Source: Rhodopseudomonas palustris
GTDB lineage: Bacteria; Pseudomonadota; Alphaproteobacteria; Rhizobiales; Xanthobacteraceae
Length of the DNA: 64,000 nt
Direction: 5' to 3'
NCBI RefSeq assembly: GCF_034479375.1
Contig: NZ_CP140155.1
Location: 2,852,001 to 2,916,000, forward strand
Shown here: positions 58,468 through 64,000 of the stretch, piece by piece
How the letters are laid out: the number at the start of each line of letters is the position of its first letter
Position numbering within the stretch: position 1 is the first letter of the stretch
Translations under genes and position numbers: made by a program
The notes under the pieces: generated by a model
What the model was told of the DNA's origin: nothing
Databases searched by the model: none
What the model saw: the letters and a program-made list of their open reading frames with translations, nothing else

Positions 58468-59317
58468 GATCAGACCACCCGTTCATCGTGCGGAAACCAC
58501 TCGGCTCCGCCGAGCAATATTCCTGAATCGTCTCGAACAGATCGCTGACGTCGAAGGACTTCTTCAGAATCTTGATCGCACCGGCATGACCCATCACCTC
58601 GCGCCTCAGCAGTTTCGCGGTAGGCTCGTCGATCACCTTGCCACTCAGCACCACGACCGGAATCGTCGCCGTCGCCGGATAGCTCCGCAACCTGGAGATC
58701 AGCAAGCCGGCGTCACCTTCGGGCATATGGTAGTCCGTGACGATCAGACTGGGATAGTTCCAGATCGCCAGGCGCAACGCCCGTCCGGCGTTGGGCGCGA
58801 ACAACACTTCGATGCCGAGCTTCTTGAGCCGACTCGCGAGGAACTCGCCGATCTCCTCGTCGTCATCGACGATCAGCACGCGCGGCCGGCTGGGCACGAC
58901 ATCCGGCGCGCCGGCCAGAGGACCCGCCTGTGTGGCGATCGCGGCCGCCATATGCGGAAATATCTCGATCAGAGCCCTGCTGATGTCGCGCCAGAATTCG
59001 GTGTGCTTGCAGGCGTAGAACATGCCCAGAGCCTCGCAGCGTTCGACGGTCTCCTCGCTGGAAATCCCGGTGACGACAATGACGTCCATCGGAGGGCCAC
59101 CAGGCTCGAGCAAATGGCACGATGCGGTCAGCCCATCCAGCTTCGGCATATTGACGTCCACGATCATCAAATCGGGTGCCGTACGACGCGCCTTCAACAA
59201 CATCTGCATGCCGTTGTTCGCGGTATCCACTTCGAAGCCCATCTTCCTGCAGCGTGTCGCCAGAACCGCCAGCACGCCCGGATCGTCGTCCGCTATCAGG
59301 ATTCTCGGAGCGCTCAT
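58454..59317 (-). CDS. cbbRR2: CbbRR2, response regulator with two receivers
   Basis: A 287-residue protein made of two receiver domains: first (about 5-120) with acceptor Asp in LMIVDVNMPKLDG, second (about 145-265) with Asp in LIVTDYHMPEGDAG and conserved Lys in AIKILKKSF. No DNA-binding or output domain is present. This matches published CbbRR2, described as carrying a second receiver at its C-terminus. One base separates its ATG from the cbbRR1 stop, and it overlaps cbbSR by 14 bp. Confidence 0.9.
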   Translation of the reverse strand: MSAPRILIADDDPGVLAVLATRCRKMGFEVDTANNGMQMLLKARRTAPDLMIVDVNMPKLDGLTASCHLLEPGGPPMDVIVVTGISSEETVERCEALGMFYACKHTEFWRDISRALIEIFPHMAAAIATQAGPLAGAPDVVPSRPRVLIVDDDEEIGEFLASRLKKLGIEVLFAPNAGRALRLAIWNYPSLIVTDYHMPEGDAGLLISRLRSYPATATIPVVVLSGKVIDEPTAKLLRREVMGHAGAIKILKKSFDVSDLFETIQEYCSAEPSGFRTMNGWSDRERS

Positions 59318-59318
59318 G

Positions 59319-60032
59319 TCAGTCTCCAATGTCTTCGGTTCGTCGATCCCGACGCGGCTCGTTCTCTCGATCGAGTAGACCGAGCAAACGATCGAGACGC
59401 GCGAGGACATTGGAGCGAGTCGCCGTGCCGCTGGCCAGGTTCTCGAGCTCGTGTTCTGTCGTTGCCGCGGCCTCGCTGATCGACGAGAAGCCGAAGATGC
59501 CCGCGACGCCTGCGAGTTTGTGAACGACATGACGCAGCGCTTCCGGCTGCGCTCCCGCCGCAAACTCCGGCATCAGATCTCGAAGGATCGAGGCATCCCC
59601 CCGAAGTCTTTCGGCGATTCCGATATCGGAAGGCGGCGGCGCACCGATCGGCCCTGCCGCCGCCAGATCGAGATAATTCAGCACGCTGTTCGCGAGCTCG
59701 CGCAAATTGAACGGCTTGACGATGACGCCGGCCGCCCCATACGCCATGTAGTCGACGACCTGCTCCAACCGACCGCAGGCGGTGGTGAGGACGACCGGGA
59801 TGCTCGCGGTGCTTCCGATCTCGCCGAGTCGATCGAGTACCTCGATACCACTCAGACCATGCATCGACACGTCGCTGAGGATCAGATCCGGAAGCCAATC
59901 GGCGGCGGTGCGTACACCCTCGGCGCCGGAAAGGCATCCTCTCGTCTCCAGTGTCGGCTCGCGCGACAACACCGATGCGACGATCTCCAGCATCGCCGGA
60001 TCGTCATCAATATGAAGAATTCGAATCGTCAC
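59319..60032 (-). CDS. cbbRR1: CbbRR1, response regulator with HPt domain
   Basis: A 237-residue protein. The receiver (about 1-120) starts TIRILHIDDDPAML with acceptor Asp in LILSDVSMHGLSG and Lys in VIVKPFNLREL. The C-terminal HPt has the phosphoacceptor His in RHVVHKLAGVAGIFG. No DNA-binding domain. It matches published CbbRR1, which combines a receiver with HPt. A GTG at 60032 has GAGGGG at good spacing; an ATG at 60056 is the alternative. First gene of the unit cbbRR1-cbbRR2-cbbSR. Confidence 0.88.
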   Translation of the reverse strand: MTIRILHIDDDPAMLEIVASVLSREPTLETRGCLSGAEGVRTAADWLPDLILSDVSMHGLSGIEVLDRLGEIGSTASIPVVLTTACGRLEQVVDYMAYGAAGVIVKPFNLRELANSVLNYLDLAAAGPIGAPPPSDIGIAERLRGDASILRDLMPEFAAGAQPEALRHVVHKLAGVAGIFGFSSISEAAATTEHELENLASGTATRSNVLARLDRLLGLLDRENEPRRDRRTEDIGD

Positions 60033-60056
60033 TACGGCCCCCTCATCGCAGTCCAC

Positions 60057-60539
<483 letters not shown>

Positions 60540-61508
60540 ATGAGTCGTCAGTTCAGAGCCGTGTCGATTCGGCAGTTGCGCGCTCTTGCGGCGCTGGCCG
60601 AGACCGGCAGCATTACCGCTGCAGCCAACAAGTTGAATCTGACTCAGCCCGCCGTCACGCTTCAGTTGCGCAACCTGCAGGCCTTGGCCGACGTCCCGCT
60701 GATCCAGCGCAGAAGCGACGGCATGCAGCTGACCGACGCCGGCCTCGAAGTGCTGGCGCTGTGCGAACGGATCGAGGCGGCGATCGCCGCTTGCGAAACA
60801 TCGCTGGATATGATCGCGGGCAAGACCGCCGGGCGGATCTCGATCGGCGCTGTGTCGACCGCGAAGTACTTCGTCCCGTTTGCGATCTCCGGCTTTCTCA
60901 AGCGGCATCCCAAGATCGACGTGCGACTGTCGATCGGCAACCGCCAGGAGATCGGCGCGGCGCTTCGCGGCTACGAGCTCGACATCGCCATCATGGGCCG
61001 CCCGCCGGTCGATCTCGACGTCGAGACTCATCTGATCGGCGACCATCCGCACGTCATCATCGCGCCGACGGCGCACCGCCTGGCGCGCAAACAGAACATC
61101 GCGCTGGCCGAACTGGCCGGCGAGACGTTCCTCACCCGCGAACGGGGCTCCGGGACCCGCAGCCTGATGGAGCAACTGTTCGGCGATGCCGGCATCCAGC
61201 CCAATATCGGCATGGAGATGGGCAGCAACGAAACCATCAAGCAGGCGGTGATCGCCGGGCTCGGTATGGCGTTTCTCTCCGCGCACACGGTCGCGACCGA
61301 ACTCGACGAGCGGCGGCTGGTGATCCTCGATGTGGTCGGACTGCCGGTGGTGCGGCAATGGTTCGTGGTGACCCGCAAGGACAAGGTGCTGCTGCCGCCC
61401 GCCCGCGCGATGCTCGACTTTCTCGAAGCCGAGGCGTCGCACTTCCTGCCGCGCACCGATCGGCGGATGAGGCTGACGCGACCGTCGACGCGCGGCAAGC
61501 GCGACTGA
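60540..61508 (+). CDS. cbbR: CbbR, LysR-type activator of CO2 fixation genes
   Basis: A 322-residue LysR protein. HTH SIRQLRALAALAETGSITAAANKLNLTQPAVTLQLRNLQALA, then effector domain with ISIGAVSTAKYFVPFAISGFLKRHPKIDVRLSIGNR. CbbR proteins activate cbb operons in response to metabolites such as RuBP or NADPH. Its position beside CbbRRS and the divergent orientation fit published R. palustris. The ATG at 60540 is preferred; one at 60507 would add 11 residues. Confidence 0.92.
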   Translation: MSRQFRAVSIRQLRALAALAETGSITAAANKLNLTQPAVTLQLRNLQALADVPLIQRRSDGMQLTDAGLEVLALCERIEAAIAACETSLDMIAGKTAGRISIGAVSTAKYFVPFAISGFLKRHPKIDVRLSIGNRQEIGAALRGYELDIAIMGRPPVDLDVETHLIGDHPHVIIAPTAHRLARKQNIALAELAGETFLTRERGSGTRSLMEQLFGDAGIQPNIGMEMGSNETIKQAVIAGLGMAFLSAHTVATELDERRLVILDVVGLPVVRQWFVVTRKDKVLLPPARAMLDFLEAEASHFLPRTDRRMRLTRPSTRGKRD

Positions 61509-61576
61509 AGCGGCCGGGGGCCTCGATCATCGGTTGATCGTTTACTGTACCGTTCGACTCATCATCGGGCTCGGAC

Positions 61577-61602
61577 GCAAAACGCGCGCCTCGCGGCGCG
61601 CG
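61577..61602 (-). terminator. Rho-independent terminator of the puhE-hemA unit
   Basis: CGCGCGCC and GGCGCGCG pair around a 4-nt loop at 61583-61602. Read on the minus strand, the stem is followed by TTTTGCGTCC, a short T-run. It lies in the gap between convergent hemA and cbbR. Confidence 0.7.
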
Positions 61603-61640
61603 CCTGCTTCCGGTAGCACGAAACGGATCCCCGGGGCCGG

Positions 61641-62852
61641 TCAGGCCGCCTTGGCGAGGCCGACGCGAGCCCAGATTTCGCTGAGCGCCTGCACCAGATG
61701 CTCGATGTCGGCGTCGGAATGCTGCGGCGACGGCGTGATCCGCAGCCGCTCGGTGCCGCGCGGGACGGTCGGATAGTTGATCGGCTGAACGTAGATGCCG
61801 TAGCGGTCGATCAGTTCGTCGCTGATCTGCTTGCACAGCGCCGCATCGCCGACCATCACCGGCACGATATGGCTGGGGTTCGGCATGTGGGCCACGCCGG
61901 CCTGGTCCAGCCGGGCACGCAGCCGCGCCACGCGATCCTGATGGCGCTCACGCTCCACCGAACTGGCGCGCAGATGCTTGATGCTGGCCAGCGCGCCGGC
62001 GGCGACCGCGGGCGGCGGCGAGGTGCTGAAGATGAAGCCCGAGGCGAAGCTGCGAACGAAGTCGCAGACCGCCGCAGAACCTGCGATGTAGCCGCCGACC
62101 ACGCCGAACGCTTTCGCCAGCGTTCCTTCGATGATGGTGAGGCGATGGCTGAGGCCCTCACGGTCGGCGATGCCGCCGCCGTTCGGACCATACAGGCCGA
62201 CGCCGTGGACCTCGTCGAGATAGGTCATCGCGTTGTGCGCGTCGGCGACGTCGCAGATCTCGGCGATCGGGGCGATGTCGCCGTCCATCGAATACACCGA
62301 CTCGAACGCGACCAGCTTCGGCGCGTGCGGATCGAGATCGGCGAGCTTGCGCTCGAGATCGCGCGGGTCGTTGTGCGCGAAGATCCGGGTCTCGCTGCGG
62401 CTGTGGCGGATGCCCTCGATCATCGAGGCGTGATTGAGCTCGTCCGACAGGATCACGCAACCGGGCATCCGCGACGCCAGCGTCGACAGCGAGGCCCAGT
62501 TGGAGACGTAACCGGAGGTGAAGAGGAGAGCGGATTCCTTGCCGTGCAGCGCGGCGAGCTCCTGCTCGAGCAGCACGTGATAATGATTGGTGCCCGCGAT
62601 GTTGCGGGTGCCGCCGGCGCCGGCGCCGCAGCTGTCCAGCGCCTCGTGCATCGCCTTCAGCACCGCCGGGTGCTGGCCCATGCCGAGGTAGTCGTTGGAG
62701 CACCACACCGTCACATCGCCGACGCCGTCCGGTCGGTGATGCGTGGCGCGCGGATACGAGCCGGCGTGGCGTTCGAGATCGGCGAAAACGCGATACCGGC
62801 CCTCACGATGGAGGCCTTCGAGCTGACGGCGGAAATAGGCTTCGTAGTTCAT
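61641..62852 (-). CDS. hemA: 5-aminolevulinate synthase
   Basis: A 403-residue PLP enzyme that condenses glycine and succinyl-CoA to 5-aminolevulinate, first step of alphaproteobacterial haem and bacteriochlorophyll synthesis. [42 protein letters not shown] and the PLP Lys in [16 protein letters not shown] are visible. Translation is coupled to puhE by ATGA. The frame extends upstream, but homology begins at [14 protein letters not shown]. Confidence 0.96.
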   Translation of the reverse strand: MNYEAYFRRQLEGLHREGRYRVFADLERHAGSYPRATHHRPDGVGDVTVWCSNDYLGMGQHPAVLKAMHEALDSCGAGAGGTRNIAGTNHYHVLLEQELAALHGKESALLFTSGYVSNWASLSTLASRMPGCVILSDELNHASMIEGIRHSRSETRIFAHNDPRDLERKLADLDPHAPKLVAFESVYSMDGDIAPIAEICDVADAHNAMTYLDEVHGVGLYGPNGGGIADREGLSHRLTIIEGTLAKAFGVVGGYIAGSAAVCDFVRSFASGFIFSTSPPPAVAAGALASIKHLRASSVERERHQDRVARLRARLDQAGVAHMPNPSHIVPVMVGDAALCKQISDELIDRYGIYVQPINYPTVPRGTERLRITPSPQHSDADIEHLVQALSEIWARVGLAKAA

Positions 62853-63919
62853 GACGTCCTCCCGTTGATGGTTGCGGCCGGTTCCGCTGCGATTCCGACC
62901 CGGGCCGGCGCCAGACCGCTGCGCGAATGCTGTTCGAGGAACGTCTGGCGGAATTGATCTTCGAGCCGCTGGCGGGCGCAATTCGAGCGCTCCTTCGGCT
63001 GCCCTGCGTCGCGCGTGCTCGGTACCACGACGAGCTGCGGCGCCGCGCTTCTCACCTCCGAGCCGGAGGACGATGATTCGGCAGTCTGCGTCGACGCAGC
63101 ATGCACGGACGCAGCGATATTGGCAGATGGATTCTGTTCCATGGTGACATTCTCCGGCGAGAAACCTGGACGGATACCCCAGCTCCACAACGTGATGGCA
63201 GGCAGCGGTAGCAGCATGAACCAATGCTCGACGACGCCAAGAGCGAATAAAGTCGATACCAGTGTCAGGCCGACGATTTCGGACGGCGTGTCGGCAACCT
63301 CGACGATGCGCTGAATCATCGCCATCAGAACGACGGTCGCCAACGTCACCGAGATCGGAAAGAACGCGCTGACAGGCTTGCGCGCGAAGTAGGTCTTGAG
63401 AAACTGTACGGCGTCCGGCATCAGTTCGTCGTTGGTGACGGGCACACCGAGAAACAGATTGATCTTTGCGCTCTGCCGCAACACCCACAACGCGAGATAG
63501 GTCCAGCGTCCGACTTCGTTCTCGGCGCCCAGGGTGACCAGCACCACGACCGCGCCGCAAGCCAGCAGACAGATCTCGTGATAGATGATCGCCTGCAACG
63601 CAAAGCTGAGGCGAGCCAAGCCCTTCGCGCCCGGCGGACAGGGCTCTGCCCGCGGGCCGGTCAGCCAGCCGGACAGAAACGCGATCTCCTGCGCTCCCCA
63701 CAGAAAGATGATGCAGCTGAAGGCCATGTAGGCGGCGGCGACGCTGGTGTCGTTCGCCGTCACCGACAGGCCGCACAGCGCGATGGTGATCATTCCGCCG
63801 GCACAGACCACCCGCAGCATACCCGAGCGGCCGACGCTGCCGACCAGCAACATCACGGCGCCCGTGGAGAACCACCATACGAAGGCCGCGAAAATGGGTG
63901 GGCCGAGATAAGAGACCAT
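62849..63919 (-). CDS. puhE: PuhE, photosynthetic complex assembly protein 2
   Basis: A 356-residue membrane protein with about seven hydrophobic helices in residues 8-260 (for example [21 protein letters not shown]). The polar, Ser/Ala-rich C-terminal ~100 residues are low complexity. The family lies between acsF and hemA in purple bacteria and affects assembly or regulation of photosynthetic complexes. Overlap with hemA places both in one operon. No enzyme motif is visible. Confidence 0.9.
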   Translation of the reverse strand: MVSYLGPPIFAAFVWWFSTGAVMLLVGSVGRSGMLRVVCAGGMITIALCGLSVTANDTSVAAAYMAFSCIIFLWGAQEIAFLSGWLTGPRAEPCPPGAKGLARLSFALQAIIYHEICLLACGAVVVLVTLGAENEVGRWTYLALWVLRQSAKINLFLGVPVTNDELMPDAVQFLKTYFARKPVSAFFPISVTLATVVLMAMIQRIVEVADTPSEIVGLTLVSTLFALGVVEHWFMLLPLPAITLWSWGIRPGFSPENVTMEQNPSANIAASVHAASTQTAESSSSGSEVRSAAPQLVVVPSTRDAGQPKERSNCARQRLEDQFRQTFLEQHSRSGLAPARVGIAAEPAATINGRTS

Positions 63920-63932
63920 CGCGTTGCCCCCC

Positions 63933-64000
63933 TCACCACGCCGGACGAAGGCCGATGACGCGGGGCAGTTCGTTGCGTTTCGCCGGCAACAGGAACAGCC
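63933..64000 (-). CDS. acsF: C-terminus of probable AcsF (Mg-protoporphyrin cyclase), cut by window end
   Basis: The last 21 codons of a frame running off the right edge read LFLLPAKRNELPRVIGLRPAW. AcsF, the oxygen-dependent cyclase of bacteriochlorophyll synthesis, precedes puhE in purple bacteria and often ends in a similar Arg-Pro-Ala-Trp. The name rests on position and this short tail, so it is tentative. Confidence 0.55.
   Translation of the reverse strand, partial: LFLLPAKRNELPRVIGLRPAW

Overview
The window is GC-rich alphaproteobacterial chromosome and reads as Rhodopseudomonas palustris or a very close relative (Bradyrhizobium/Nitrobacter side). The main reason is the right end: the tail of a probable acsF, then puhE, hemA, cbbR, the three CbbRRS signalling genes and cbbL-cbbS-cbbX. 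This joins the edge of a photosynthesis gene cluster to a form I (red-like) RuBisCO operon, an order described for R. palustris. About 55 protein genes are supported. I saw no tRNA, rRNA, CRISPR array, prophage or transposase. The assignment rests on recognising protein families by eye, not on a database search.

Layout, left to right. 0-5 kb: cell-wall enzymes (an L,D-transpeptidase cut by the window edge and a DUF882/MepK-like peptidase), the nucleoid protein GapR, a DUF1244 protein and a DUF1036 protein overlapping pyruvate kinase. 6.5-12.4 kb: a HicBA toxin-antitoxin pair, an OsmC peroxidase, a membrane-anchored hydrolase, a TPR protein, ribosomal protein L36, an amidohydrolase, a haloacid dehalogenase and a YbaK-type editing protein. 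12.4-20 kb: a PAS protein overlapping a chemoreceptor (split Aer-like sensor), a polysaccharide flippase, a ParDE pair, 3-hydroxybutyrate dehydrogenase with a patatin lipase, and a CAP-domain lipoprotein. 20.4-22.2 kb: a six-helix, [2Fe-2S], class III nucleotide cyclase resembling the quinone-responsive CyaC of Sinorhizobium. 23-39 kb: PutA, a CaiB/BaiF CoA-transferase, a secreted CxxCH protein, a GST, an Rrf2 regulator with a thioredoxin-reductase-like flavoprotein, a lemA/ygcG/TPM operon and a lone molybdenum hydroxylase large subunit.

40-52 kb: a DapA-like aldolase, an S9 oligopeptidase, metY with an alpha/beta hydrolase, then a minus-strand unit of nitrilase, periplasmic binding protein, LivH, a fused LivM-LivG and LivF, with a divergent LysR regulator. 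This reads as uptake and hydrolysis of a nitrile-like or amino-acid-like compound.

52.5-64 kb: cbbX, cbbS and cbbL behind a 251-bp regulatory gap; CbbSR (hybrid kinase), CbbRR2 (two receivers) and CbbRR1 (receiver plus HPt); then cbbR divergently, with a (GA)21 microsatellite between them; then hemA and puhE. Carbon fixation, its redox signalling and tetrapyrrole synthesis are thus side by side.

Intergenic DNA carries several families of dispersed palindromic repeats, and near 39-40 kb a ~440-bp block repeated in tandem.
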